A DNA stretch of 64,000 nt from Neospora caninum Liverpool (GCF_000208865.1 NC_018390.1:2032790-2096789); one strand, 5' to 3'. Shown: positions 46,102-58,900, numbered from the stretch's first letter. Notes: generated by a model from the letters alone, not told the origin. Made by a program: numbers and translations.

Positions 46102-47893
46102 TCACAGGCTGATCATTGACGCAGCCGCGATCGGCGACTTGGATGAACAGCGAGCAGAGTGCCTGTCGTGTTTAGTATACCCTGTCGCGCCTGTCGGCAT
46201 CCACTGATGTATCACATTAGATTTGTTTGCATGTCCTAGGGTTTTCTCATGTACAATGAACGCATCATAGCGTCGAACCTTTCCTCGCCTGAAGCACATT
46301 TCTTCCCGTAGGGGTGAAATGGTGGGAAAAGCCCGTTAGTCCGGGTCTCTGGATCACTCGTGGCATCGGCCGGAGAGAGGTACCTATTGCTAATACTCAA
46401 ATTGTACAGCCGTCACTCGCCGATACATACTGTTGCCGATATACATTTTGGGCTGTGTTGTGGATGAACAGTAGATTCAAAATTGGGGACATACCCCGCC
46501 ACACTTTGGTGGGTACCTCGTCAACCAACTGGAAGACAGGAGATCGCAGAATCGGAATTTGGTGTGCCGGCGGCAAAACGATAAGTTTGTCGAAGTTACT
46601 ACTGAAGACGTGACGAGCTCGCACACATCTCGGACCCAACATTGCGAGGTCGATGAGTGTGACCTATAGGAGAGATGAAAACGCATTAAATGAAGAGATT
46701 TGTGGCCACGATATTTTCAGTCGGTGACTCCAAGAGCTGAATTCTTCCACGCAGCTAATTCAACTGTGTGTCGTCATAGCCCGAAGGAAAAAACATGACG
46801 TCCACGCAGCGTTGTGCATGACCGAGTGTTCTCAAGACACTGCTGTCGGGTGTGTTGGATACTGTCAAAAGACGAATAATAGCGAGGAATCTTTCCTGTC
46901 GATGATTCAGTGCACAGGCAGCGGTCAAACGGTTTGGGATAGACAGCTGGGGTGTGATACCAAAGCGCGTACAGCTGGGGTGTGATACCAAAGCGTGTCC
47001 TTCAAGGTCCCGTGGGTAGTACTTCTTTGCTCGTTTTCTTATCTCCAGAACACGACCAGCTTGTTTCATTCTGGCTTGCTTAGAGTTCAGTGATATATGG
47101 GAAAAGGACGAATTTTGTCTAATGAATGGTATTTCAATTCACCAAAGTATGCAGAATCAAACGGTACTATGACTGGAAACAGGAAAACAGTAAATTGTCG
47201 ATCTTTCCTTCACATTTGTTTGTAACGTGATAGTCCGTCGTTTTCTCTCTCTGTCTGAGTCATGAGGAGAGCGTTGAGCATTTTTGCAGTGTGACTATCA
47301 TTGTCGAAGGCCAGCTGAACACCGAGTTTTTCAGAGAGGGGTGCGGACTCCGGGAACTGACAGAGCTTTTTTTCAGTCATAGAAGAAAACTCCCCTTTTG
47401 TCTGCCGGGTCTGCCCCTGGATATTTTTGCCAATGTCCGTAGCTCCTGCGTCTCTTGAGTGTAGTTCATCATTTAGTTTTGTGTGGGCCGGGTTTTTTAT
47501 ACCACGGGCATGGGTGTGGCCCCTTCGCTTTATCACTGCGCTGCTTCAGCACTGCCGACCAGGTGTTTTTCATTCTTCTTTCCGTACAGACTTGCAAGTC
47601 CCGTGCTTCCTGGGGGCAACATTCGATAGGAATAGCATTCACACGGCTCGATCCTGTTTGTATATTTTGAGCCGCCTGCTGCTCCCAGGAGCGCGCAGCA
47701 ACCTGCCAAAGTCAAAGTTGTCCACCGTGAATTTTGTGTAGGCAACGCGCCGAGAATGCAGTCGTTGCTGTGTTTCTTTGGCGAAGTCTACCTGTCGATC
47801 TTGTATGGCTGATCTGGTGTCCAGATAGGAAAACGCACTAGCCACCAGCCGGTTCAAGAAGACAACTAGAAACTCATCGGGCTGCCTCCCCAT
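46102..47893 (-). CDS. Candidate small multi-exon gene(s), function unknown
   Basis: Several minus-strand segments look coding. An ATG at 47893 (context TTCAAATGG) begins MGRQPDEFLVVFLNRLVASA and stays open to about 47700, with possible donors GTAGAC and GTTGCT. A second segment, about 47450-47211, reads EKKLCQFPESAPLSEKLG near its middle and stops at TGA. A third, about 47069-46850, includes ERFLAIIRLLT. It is followed by a well-formed acceptor (CTCCTATAG) at about 46663 and the segment VTLIDLAMLGPRCV to about 46520, which ends at GTACCC. A fourth, 46299-46102, is basic. I cannot join them all with certainty, and they may be one gene, two genes or a decayed gene. No domain is recognised. The 47893 start faces the plus-strand gene at 48180, so the two would share a promoter of under 300 bases. 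Confidence 0.3.
46943..46998. repeat. 28-bp tandem duplication
   Basis: Two adjacent 28-base copies differ at a single base near the end of the unit (C in the first copy, T in the second). The unit is not a multiple of three, so if this lies in an exon it shifts the frame between copies. It looks like a recent duplication. Confidence 0.9.
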
Positions 47894-48179
47894 TTGAAAC
47901 GAGTACTCTGGTCTACTGAACAGAACAAAGGCAACTTCAGGCCGCTGCTGCGTTTCATGATAGCACTGTGTGGCATGTGTACAGTTGTACGGGGCGTTGT
48001 CTGCGTATTCCCTGTTCCCGAGGTCCTCCTTTCACCTGACTGTCTCGTGCAAACCAGAGCTGGATTGGACCCTTTGTCGCATAGCTGCTACCGGAGAACG
48101 TCCCTGCACAGAAATTAGGGGGGCGCTGTATAGGAGGGGCACTTGGTTCCATGTATCATGCTTGACTATCTTTTTCTGC

Positions 48180-51100
48180 ATGTCGGCCGAGATGGGTGGG
48201 GAAAATGCAGGTTTCAGGGAGAATTCGTGGCTGCTGCGCGTGGTCAACTTTGACAACCTCACATACCGAGACATCATCGTGCCTCCGTCTTTGATAGCTC
48301 TTGCCAACCATCGGAAACCTATATCCTGCTGCATTGGTTGTATCCTGTCTCTGGCGAGTTTGTCGACGGCACAGACCGTTTCTGTACACGGCGAGACTCG
48401 GGATATCAACGCGGATGCATCAAACCGCGCAGATTTACCACTGTGTGTCTTTGCAAGTCGGCGAGCGGCAAGTAAAATCAGTAGGGCCACAGGGCATACG
48501 GAAGAAACGCCCGGTGCGGCAGACGGGCTAACTCCCGGAGGTCACACTTCTCCCTCACATTTTAGGAACACTGCTGGCTCACCAAGCGGCGCAACGGCTA
48601 GCTTTGCCAGAGACTACACTGTCGTATACGGGGGACGCGTAATCTACTGCGGATCAGGGATGCCGCAAGAACCAGCGACGGACTCAAGTATTCACAATCG
48701 AGTTCAGCCGCTGTCAACCAACGCCCTATCCCGATCGCGTAAAGTACCAAGAAGCAGGTTAGAAGTGGAGCAGCTGCCTCAGGCGGAACAGCAGGTATGT
48801 TCCGCAGTACCCAGTCGGCAGAGCTGGCGGAAGCGAGTAGGCGCGAGCACGTCTCACCCGTCTTGTGCACAAATCTTGTCGCAAGACCGGAGTGCGGAAT
48901 CTGAGGCGCCTTCTGCCGCACAATCAGAGTTCACGCAGTATGGTACCAGATGCAAGGATGGCTCAACTGAAACAAGATTATCGAGCCGGTCCGGTTGTGG
49001 CGTGTCTCACATTTCCGAATCCGGGTCAACTCGAGCTCAGGTTTGGGGTTTCTCACGAGATTACCGTGATTCTGTCCAGGACGAAGGAGAATTGATTTCC
49101 GGGATTACGGGGGGAAGAACAAAAAGCGGAGTAGCATGCACCCCGAGTCACGTGAGTGCGTATCCGGTGAGGCACATCAAGTTCCCTTTGGAAACCCGGG
49201 GGAAAAGGGCGGAAAGCAGCAGGGTAAGAGCAGGAGCGGTCGACTCGTCTACAGGCAGGGTTGTGACTCTGTACGTCGGCGCAACTGACTACTCCAACAG
49301 TGGTGAGCATACTAATTTCCTAGCTGGTGTTGTTCACAGGCTGCAGACCCTCAAGCGTCAACAGCAGGTAATCGTGGAACGGCTCAGAAGCAAGGCGGAA
49401 GCTCGAGACGGGGACACTAGTTGTCTCGTACGCGGAGGGGCTTCAGCTGTGGCAGCGCTATATCCAAAGAGGATCCATTCGGCGGACGGGAAACAGCCGG
49501 ATGCGCCGGATCTACTGTCCTGCGAGGACCAGACCCGGTTCGTTTGCCAAGCGAGAGCTGCAGCGCTCGCCTGGATGGTTTCGACATACAGTGATCTGAT
49601 ACATGCTTTCTTTGCATGCCTGCTTCCGTCGGTAGCAAACGACGCTGTTTCCATTTTGCCGAGAACGTCAACAAAATCGCTCCGCCTCTCGCGCGATGCT
49701 CCCCGGAACAAACGTGAGGAGAGTTGTGCCCCGGTCGATGCCACCGGAGCAGCTACGCAACCCGTGTTTCACGATAGTGCCGGATCGGTCACCAGTCCTG
49801 TCGATGCTCGGCGCAACGAAAACGTACCGTCGGCCGGCTTTCTTCCACCGATCCTTACTGGAACGTCCTGGATGAGTCACCGCGTCACGACAGCTGAGGT
49901 TGCGTCGTCCACCCGCCGGCCTTTTTGGTATTCACACTCTGGATGCGGCGATGCACAGTCTGAGGTTGGCGAACCCTTGAAAGCGACCTTGCTATTCCTT
50001 AACCGTGGCGAAGGGGTCGTGGATTGTTCTCGTGGAACCATTCCTTCTCACTCCTCCCTTCGACTCCCCGTAGCTCTCGAATTTGCTCCAGTCAGACGTC
50101 CTCATAGGTTGGTGCTGCCACCTTCTCGAAGACCGGCAAGGACGTGCTGGCAGCCAGTAGCGAAAGCTCTCGGACAGCTAGCATCTGCCTCACGCCAAGG
50201 TCACCAGCTGTCGATCAAGTTGCCAGTGGAGTGCGGAACATCACAGGAATGTAACTCTGACTATGCTGTGTGCTATCAGCGATTTCAGAAAGGATGTTCA
50301 TATTTTCCCGACCGTCCACCATCTCTTTTCTCCTTGTGCGTGGACAGCTGGAGCCGGATGCTCATTGCTGTTTTACCCCAAGTCTTCGAGTTTCTGCGCT
50401 CAGCAATGAACGGACAGCTCCTGTGCTCGCTCATCGACTGGTCGCGACTGCAGCGGCCACCACGTGTTGTCCTGACGTTCCTCCTGGTCGCCTCAAGCTC
50501 CGAGCACAGTGCCTTGCAGGTAGACCCGCACGGCGCGTATCTCCCCCAACCTCGAACCTCCTCGTGGGAAGGTAATCTAGCTGCCACACTTTCAGCCATC
50601 GATAACTCGTCTGGGTTGTACTGGTCATGGGAAGCTGCGCAACGGGAATGTCAGGCGTCCCAGGAGGAAGCAGCCCGAAATAGTGCCGGGTCAAGTACAC
50701 GCAAAAACTGGAGTTTGCCGCTCGACGATGTGTTGCCTTTCCGACAGCGCTTCCCCTTCATTGATATGTTGCTCCATCGCGTGTATGACGTTGAGCATCT
50801 GTTCCCCTCTTTACCATATTTGTCGGCGGAGGTGCTGATGGCAGTATTCTGTTCGCGGACAATCAATAGGATAGATACGGAGCAACGCATGGTTTCTCTC
50901 TTTAAGTCGTGGCAGCAGATTCAAACGTTCAAGAGACGAGTTTGCCAGAGTAGACGTCAATGCGGGAGCAGTTCGGCCTCAAGACTCCGGTGGCCTGCTT
51001 CCGGGTACGACACAAAGGGGACACCGTCACGCGTGTACATTCGCGGTCAGGCAGCACTGATGGAAGCCGACTCTCAGCTCCCAGACACTCCAAGCATGAA

Positions 51101-52682
51101 TTGCCTCCCTGGGAAAAGGACTGGAATGTTCAAGACAGCTCGTTCACATGCTTCGAGGTTTGATGGGAGCGAACAAAGTAGTGGGATGACCGTACCGCTT
51201 GAGAAAAATGCGAGAGCCTGGCGGTCTCTCCCAGATGTTTGTCTGCCGCTGGAGCGCTCAGGGTGGCTTTCAAACGTTCCAGGAAAATCTCCGCTTCCTT
51301 TGCCGAGTTGCCCCGGATCGGACGGAGACAGCGGAAGTAGAACAACGCGCCAACGAATGAGGTCTGAGGCCGCGCCATGGCTTCATCTGTTTTCTTGCGA
51401 CAGACCAATGGCGGCGCCTTGGTCTCCCGCCGAGGATGGAGCGTTTTTCCTGCCACGTCGCTTGGCTCTGTCCCGGCCATGCAAAGCGGCTACAACGTGC
51501 CAAAATACAGACTCATGTCTTATTGACAATCGACTCGGGCTTGTTTGCGAGCAGGAAATGCATTGTGATCCAGGAGGCGAGAAGGCAAGAGACTCCCTCG
51601 CCTCTGAGGGAACTGGACTGGATGAATTGTTGAGACCACGAATGCTGCTAGGTGCACGTCACCTTCGAAGAGGACCACGATACCCTGCCTCGAACACCGT
51701 GTCCACTCCGGCAGGTAGTCGCTTCGTCTACAGCCCAGAGGCGCCTCTTTCGACGTATTTCAACGCAGGAGAGATTCTTGTTTGGCTTCACAAAAGGTGG
51801 CGGCTGGTCTTTATTCGTCGAAAACGCGTGCTGCCCAAGGATGGAAGCAAGGGTGGTGTCAAACAGGTAACAGGAGACAATACTGCAGCAGATTGCAGAG
51901 ATGGTTGTTCTTTCACGCTGTCGGGTCCCAGCCATGAAGACTATAATGCTGCAGAAGCGCCTTCACATGCTCAGGCTGCAGTTGGCCGTCGGGCGTTTAC
52001 TGATGAAATGTCCCTTCCTTCCGACGTGCGCGAACCCAGTGGTGACGGTTTCGTCAGCGAATCTACCCATGGAACCACCGAAAGTGTCGCCGCGGACAGC
52101 ACACAATCACAGGCCAGTCGCCTGGCACCAACTCTCAGGGCTTCCTCGGGCTTCCCAGCTGTTGGGGGCAATGGGACACGAGACGCAGCAGTTTCGCTTC
52201 CTTGCGGCAACACACGTAGGGCGGCAAGAGTCCGTGAATGCCCGCAAAGACCAGAGCGGCAGCATACCCCATCGCCTCAAGGTGACGCATCAAATGAATC
52301 GACAGCGACAGGGGAACCTAACTCTCTGGGTGAAAATGAACACAGCAGGGACTGGGGTTGTTCGCCACATGCACGGCGAGCACCCAGCGTGCAAGGGGAC
52401 TGCCTCGAGCGCCCCGGGCGCTGGGCCGGGAGTAATACTGACGAGACCAGTAGAAGCGGTATGCATCGGTCAGAATCTCCAGTAAGCTTGGGTGATTTAT
52501 CGCACATCTCCCTCAGTGATCTACCTGATCCTCTTCCTCCATCCGCAGAACGTCACGGAGGCGCACCCGTTCCAAAGCCATCAAAACAGCGGCGTTTTGT
52601 CAATCGCCTCGTGTACGCGTCTGACGCTAGGTGGCTTGAGGTTCTGAGCAAAGGACCGCAACACTGCAGGCCTGAGCAGCAG
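48180..52682 (+). CDS. Large hypothetical protein, first long exon (about 1,501 codons)
   Basis: I do not recognise this protein. The first in-frame ATG of the long open frame is at 48180 (GCATGTCG), with a second at 48192 (CCGAGATGG) in a better context. The frame stays open for about 4.6 kb in moderate-GC DNA, which strongly suggests coding. I end the exon at CAG/GTGAGA (52682/52683); the frame otherwise runs to a stop at 52832. The first 90 residues are ordered-looking (NFDNLTYRDIIVPPSLIALA), then comes low-complexity Ser/Arg/Thr sequence. A helical region follows at residues about 500-540 (AAALAWMVSTYSDLIHAFFA). A Leu-rich stretch at about 860-912 (LPYLSAEVLMAVF, then a conserved-looking Glu and a Trp) vaguely recalls the BACK domain that follows BTB domains; this is weak. 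The C-terminus is disordered. The next exon is probably at 53.2-54.7 kb. Confidence 0.65.
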
Positions 52683-53170
52683 GTGAGAAGTCTTCTCTTG
52701 TTTCCCTCCCACCAACGCTTAAGACGATCGAGTAAGCAAGTCTATGTGCATGGCTGCACAACAGCAGAGAGGAACGAAGCAACTCAAATGGCGCGTCTGA
52801 GTGGTTGTAAACATGTCATACCACGACAATAGCAGGCAGCCTGAACGCGATTGCTCAAGGAACCAGCCAATCAGTACTCGTTGCACAGGTGACGCAAATA
52901 CACTATCCAGACCCAAAACGGAGATGGGCGACCATAGGTTTCCCAGAATGTTTGCCAATTGCCTATGTGCTGTGCCGGAATGCCTTTTCAACAAAAGTTC
53001 TGGCGCCAAACTACTGCGTAGTTGCTCTATACCGGCGACAATGAGCCCGTGTCTGTCACGTGTCACTTTACCGGTCGAAGCGCGTCGTAGACAGGCACGT
53101 GCGCTGCCTGTCACTTTGGTTTAAGTTGCATTTTTAACGACGTGCTGTCGCCATATCGCATAGGCCGGGA
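52683..53170 (+). other. Probable intron, possibly with a small exon
   Basis: The gap between two long open frames is about 490 bases. A frame at 52829-53124 contains CLCAVPECLFNKSSG, and another frame contains KRRWATIGFPECLPIAY; either could be a small internal exon. GCACAG/GTGACG at 52883-52894 resembles a donor. None of the joins is decisive. Confidence 0.3.
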
Positions 53171-54739
53171 ATGCCTGTGGTAGAGAGACGGACTTGTGTA
53201 TCTGATGAGCCCGTCAGCGTGAGCAGATCCTGGGGCGGCGGAAAATTCACATGCCTCTTGTGCGGTCACTGCTCCTTCATGCAGCCGTACGGCGGTGAGG
53301 TCTTCTTCCGTCATATGCGGGATGCTGAATGCGTGGCTCTTAACATCGCAGCCCGTCTTTCGCTCCTGTCAGCGGAAGACCTACCCAAAACTCATCGAGC
53401 ACTGGAAGGAGTCGTCCGTCACCTTCTGTTCAAGACGTCGGCCGTTGCTGTTTTCAGCAATTTGTGCCCTGAGCGTTCGGCTGACACGGCGGGTGATGTC
53501 GAATTCCAAGGCGAAAGGGTCACGCGCTCCCTGATTGGACGCCTGGATACGCCGAACGGCCGTCATTTCGACTCCGATGTTGGCTACGTCCCCGTAGATA
53601 CCTTCCCGCTTGGAAGTGTTCTGTGTACAAGTCAACCAGGCCGACAAGAAGTCCATGAAAGCGGCCGTCCCCTAGGCTCGCTTACTCCTGTCAGGATACA
53701 TGCCACCACAGAAGCAGAACCGCGGATGGCGACACACGAGGCTTTTCCGCAAAGAGGGGGGAATGCGAGCTCGAACGTCCAAGACACTCGAACGCCCAAT
53801 CTGTGCTGCAGTGTAGTGTCTGACACGCACTTTCGTGCTCACCCCCCGCGACGGCCGTCTAGTTGCGCGATTCCTTTGTTGACCGCAGGTCTAGGTCGTG
53901 AACCACGTACTGGCATCGCTGAACGGATACCTGATCCCAGCAGCGGCAGTCATATCTACTCAACAGAAGACTACCAGGGAGCCTCACGCGCGAGAGCTGT
54001 AGCTTCATTTGGGTTGCCCGCCACTGAATTGTTCCTCGAGGGCCCGCCTGCAACGGTAGAATCCGACAGAAATTGCGTTGCCACAGGCGGAATGTCACCT
54101 GCAGGAGACAGCTTCAGTGGTGCAAAAGTCTTCCCCTCTCCATCAATAAACATAGCTGGCAATTTGCGAGTCAATGACCACGAGATTACCTCTCGCATAC
54201 CGTTAACGCACCTTTTCGATTACAATAACACACCGCAGCCTCCTGGTTTCTGTTTCAAGAAACCAAGAGCCGGGCAAGTTCTCTTCCGATTAAGACTCGC
54301 GAAACAGGCGGCTTCGGGTGAAGCTTCCAGCAACTGTGGGAAACCGCAAACTCCACTGTCAAAAAATGCTCGCCCAAAAGAGCAATCTCCGGACCGGAAG
54401 GGGAAAACCAAATGGGAAAGGGTAGCTCTTCCGGTTGAAGGGGGAGTCACAGGGTGGATGTCGGATGCAGCACCGCTCGGCATCTTCCTGCAGCGACAGA
54501 CTTCCCTCATTAGGCTGTGGGAACGGCGACTGCTGATCGACGCTGAGTGTGAAAGTTTCCAGTCTAAGACTGTGGCTATGGAAGCAACTATTTGGGAGGA
54601 CGGCACGCGATCTGATAGCGACACACGGAGCAAAATCAGCACGGTGTGCTCTTGTCTTCCTCTTGGAGCTGACTGTCCATGCGGGTGCACGAGCGCCGTT
54701 CGGCAATTTACGCGAGGCCTGATGCACGAAGATATATAG
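53171..54739 (+). CDS. Hypothetical Cys/His-rich protein segment (terminal exon of the preceding gene, or separate)
   Basis: An open frame of 522 codons ends at TAG (54737-54739). An ATG at 53171 is available (GGGAATGCC), but an acceptor at ATAG (53163) or GAGCAG (53226) could equally make this the last exon of the gene starting at 48180. The N-terminal part has Cys and His residues spaced like an incomplete zinc finger: FTCLLCGHCSF, then HMRDAEC about 18 residues later. The middle is disordered and Ser/Pro/Thr-rich. The C-terminus has a helix (LWERRLLIDAECESF) and a cluster of Cys (CSCLPLGADCPCGC) that could bind metal. No catalytic motif is seen. Same-strand position and similar composition favour joining it to the upstream exon. 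Confidence 0.55.
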   Translation: MPVVERRTCVSDEPVSVSRSWGGGKFTCLLCGHCSFMQPYGGEVFFRHMRDAECVALNIAARLSLLSAEDLPKTHRALEGVVRHLLFKTSAVAVFSNLCPERSADTAGDVEFQGERVTRSLIGRLDTPNGRHFDSDVGYVPVDTFPLGSVLCTSQPGRQEVHESGRPLGSLTPVRIHATTEAEPRMATHEAFPQRGGNASSNVQDTRTPNLCCSVVSDTHFRAHPPRRPSSCAIPLLTAGLGREPRTGIAERIPDPSSGSHIYSTEDYQGASRARAVASFGLPATELFLEGPPATVESDRNCVATGGMSPAGDSFSGAKVFPSPSINIAGNLRVNDHEITSRIPLTHLFDYNNTPQPPGFCFKKPRAGQVLFRLRLAKQAASGEASSNCGKPQTPLSKNARPKEQSPDRKGKTKWERVALPVEGGVTGWMSDAAPLGIFLQRQTSLIRLWERRLLIDAECESFQSKTVAMEATIWEDGTRSDSDTRSKISTVCSCLPLGADCPCGCTSAVRQFTRGLMHEDI

Positions 54740-55918
54740 ATGGAGTAATTGCCGGACTCAGGCGGCTGCACTTCATGCCGCTTAAGTCCACGCAGATACA
54801 GATGAAACTGATGACACCCGTTTCGTGCTTCGTGTCATACAGGAGTACTAGGGGACACGACCCAAGGTTCCACTGCCGTCCAAATATTCGTCATGTGGGG
54901 TAGTTAGTTCTCCCTGGGAAACACTCTGGGAGGCGGTCTCCGCATATGTGTGCGGAACGTGACGTTCTCCGACATCTAAGTGTTGCCTAGCGAAGCGAAA
55001 ACACATGGTATATATGTGGCCTATCACCTCATCTGCAGTTGTGGAAGAGCAACTCCTGAACCTTCCGGGAGTGGGCTGAGCATTCCTTGCTGTTCTCGTT
55101 CTCGACGCACGGCCTCGAGTGATGAGCAAGGAACTACCTAATCGAACGATCTGATTCGACTGAAATCGGGTGGGGACACGAGTGTGCTGCGAGACGTGCA
55201 CTGAAGAGGAATGATGTGCACATGGTGAGGATCTGCGATGTCGCTGAAGCGCTAGTCACGAGGGCCGCGAAAACATATGGGTGTTTGTCTCCTGTTTGAG
55301 AGTTAAAACAGCAGTAGCTGGCTGCCGTTTACTTCCGCGAAGAAGTGCTTTCTTCCAGCATTTGCAACCGCCTTAGAGAGCCAAAGTGGTTGAGACGGTA
55401 GGCACCCTATGAGGCTACCCACGGGATGTGAGAGGGGATGCCGGGCAATATGAAATCCTCGGGATGAAACTCTTTGTAAAACACCTCAGCACTGAATACG
55501 GGATTTCGCAGATGCGGGTGTCACAAAGGTGAACAACAAGTTTCGTTGATTTGATAAATGGCTCAGTTTTCCTCCTGCCATCTCCGCGACGGACCCGAAA
55601 ATCGCTAGACTCATGTGTGTTGAAGAATATTCACTCTTCTCCACACAATTGCTGTGGTACGCGGTACCGCGAAAGACATGCGCAAGTCACCGTCACGCTC
55701 CACGAGAGGGTCACAGAAAGAAACAAAAGCAACGGCTAGTCACGGCAAACCTGCCAGTCCCGTCTTCCTCTTAGACCAGGCTACCGTTCGTCCGCGGTAG
55801 CATAGACCGATATGCGGGTGAGACCCTATGGTTCCACTTTGCCATCCGGGACGCAGGAACCATATATCCACGAAACAATGTCGACACGTCGTGCAGCGAT
55901 TACAAAAAAGAATGGCTC
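54740..55918. other. Convergent 3' region between two genes
   Basis: This lies between the stop of the plus-strand hypothetical gene and the stop of the minus-strand MQO gene, so it contains both 3' UTRs. Only short frames occur. No repeat or RNA gene is visible. Confidence 0.6.
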
Positions 55919-58900
55919 TTAGTGTGTTACGGAGTATTCACCCTCCAGAAGCGTTTGTCTGAAAAGCTTTTCATCAATGTTCGCTCCCAGTCTCTTGCAG
56001 ATTGCACGCATGTCCATCTCGGCATTGCCCAAGCACGTCGTACCTCCAGGTGACGGTGTAATGTTGAAAATAATTCCGGTGCCTGCGTGGACAGGAAAAC
56101 ATTTTCACATTATCGCATGAGCCACTCGTAGAGTTTCCTCGTCTCTCTGCACCAGGGAACTTATCCGTGCTCGAGTATCTGGAGTGACCATTACAAACAC
56201 CTACGACGCCCTTGGGTGATATAACCACCAAGCTACTGCACAACTCATATTCGCGGCCTGTACACGGTGCGATGGACCTACCCATAACACCGGTTCATCA
56301 GTGATTGAGTACACACTTCCACTCAGGATAGTCTCGAGATACATCGGATCAAAGGGAACATTCTGGCACTCATTCTCAGAGGTCAACGCAAATGCGAAGC
56401 ACCAGGTGCGAAAAACAGCAAACCATTCCTCGCGTGATTTCTTGCAAGGAAGGCATAGTTGCGGATAACCTACAACGCCTACTCGTGCCCCATCAGCCTG
56501 CCACGGTTGTCAAAGCAGAAGCTCTGCAAGTGTTTGGTTACAGCGCCAGCTCACCTGGATTGATTTTGCCTTCTCCCAACAGCAATTTCTTCTGTTCTTT
56601 ATCAATGAGTTGAGGTCGAACGCCGCCGTAACCTTTTGCGTATGTGAGATCTTCAGGCATGATGGACGGAACAATTTTCCTCACATCCTGTAATCACAAC
56701 ACCCCAGAGGCAGCAAACGGCAGCGTGTTGGATTTTCGCTGCATGAACTTGGAGGAAACACCAAGGCAACATCGCAAACCACGGTGGCCCAAAATGTTGC
56801 CTGTGTTGGTTCGCCTGCACCGTGTGACGTGGCCGTCCCCAGGACTATGATATGAGTCGGCAAGTTCCGTTGGTGCATCTGTAGCTCCACGGACACCGAC
56901 GAACGACTGAAAAAAACGTCGGCGAGACAGACGCCATTTGTCTAAAATCTCTTGACCGAACCGAAGCAGGCCAAAAAGTTTCATCCCCCGTCAAGCTTCT
57001 GAGACTCGGACGCCGTAGTGCTACCTGCATATCGTTCTGACTACGCGAAGGGTATTCCCGCACTTTCCGCAGTGCATCAACCCCCTATCGACAGCGCCTG
57101 CGCGATGCACGATCTCCTTTGGTCCCTTACGTTGGCGAAGAGTGTGGTGTTCAGCTTCGGGACTTCGAAGAGGAAGTTCCTCATGACGTAATTTCTCATG
57201 TGGGACGTGCCAAGGAGATCCAAATACACCTTGACGAGATTCATGTCGGGGTTGATTACACGCAAGAAATCGCTGATGGAAGAGGCATTGTATCGTTCGA
57301 GCATGGGCAATGGAAGAGCGGTAGGACCGAACCGTGTCTTTCCCACTGCAACGAGATCTGGGTCTCCGTGCACAGCAGCAAACGGGAGTCGCGGGTCTTG
57401 GCACGTATACACTTTCCCATTCAACATCTCCGGCGCAAAGTAGAAACTACCCGCCATCGGGAGACAGCTGAAGTTCAGTCCGTAGCCCATACGCTGTGCC
57501 AGCAGCAGCGACTGACCGCACGCGCTGACAACGACGAATCGAGCCTGAACCGGAAACGACAGAACTCCTCAGCAAATAGACGGTATGGGCCATGTTGTGG
57601 AGGCATTGTCGGCTGTCGTGGTCAAACCTGCTAGTATAGACACGTGTGATCCGAGAACTTCTGTTAAAATTCAAGCACCGTTTCAGGCCCTCAGCGGCCC
57701 CAGCAGATCTGTTCAACCACAACGTTGCTCTTCCTTCGCATGTCAACAGAGACAGAAGCCAAAAGCGTAGGAGAGAACACACGGGGCCCCACACAGAATC
57801 TTACTCTCTCTGTGCCCCGGCTTGTTTTGATGGAGAACGTGTCGCCGTCATGCTGAAGGTCAAGGAGTTCCGTCGAGGTTTGAATATCCACCTACAGCGC
57901 AGCAGCAGGGGGGACACACACTCCAGAAGGTTCATTACACAGAGTAACTGAGTGTACACAAAGGAAACCAGCTGAGCGAAATACACACACGCTGCGCGAG
58001 TTTCCCGCCTTCCGTTGCTTGCGCTCCATCAGCCTGCACTTTACAACGCTGCACCACGACGAACAAGAAAAGACTTCTCAACGGCACGCCGCCCCGCGTG
58101 GTAGCACGGCCATGAGCTGCGAGCCCTTTGAGACCCAGGAAAACGTTTACGTCTGCGCATTCGGAAAATCAGGAGAGGCGATCCGGAGTCTCAGACTGAT
58201 GCACAGACAGTTCGCGTTCGCCTGACCTGTTTGCCGTTGGCGTGCTTCTTCGCCTGGTCAACAAAGGAGGCAGCCAAATGGTAGTAGTTCACCGCCGAGT
58301 GCTCGTCCGGAATAAAAATGGCGCATGTCGGGTCTGGTCGCAGAGAATGGGAATTCTTCATTCCGACGCGTGGTTCGACATCGGCAATCTGCAGGGAAAC
58401 GGAGCAGAGGGGTGTCTGGGCGCTGGCACGGGGGAGTGCGTCAGCGTCTGCTTTGCCGTGTACAAAGCCGTCGTATACCCGTAGGCTTCACTCTCTTCTC
58501 GCTCACGCACACCTGCCCTAAATGCCGCTTGCTCTCCCCGTGGAACCCGACTGGCACATCACGAAACAAAGATCACAATAGGTGCGTCTGACGGGGATGC
58601 CGACTTCGGGCATCCTGTCTCCCGACCCTCCTGCAGCTGCCTCAATCCTGGTTGATCCGGGACGGACCTTCTTCTTGTCGATAAACTGCATGCGGGTGAA
58701 CAGGTTTTTGAAGACGTGAAATCGCTTCTCCATGAACTCGCATTCTGCGTCTCCAACCGCAAGCGCCATCTTCTGCATCTTCTGGACCACCATATCTCTC
58801 TCCGCCGGAGGCAACTTCGTTGCGTAGTTTCGGAGCATATCTGCCTGACGCTTCACGATCTTTGCTTTCTCAACAGTGTAGTTCGTCTCGATATCGCCGC

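Noticed and set aside
47970..48179. Upstream extension of the large hypothetical frame beyond the ATG at 48180
   Set aside because: The frame is open to 47970 but its first codon there is GTG and no in-frame ATG occurs before 48180, so an extension would need an upstream exon, for which I see no evidence.
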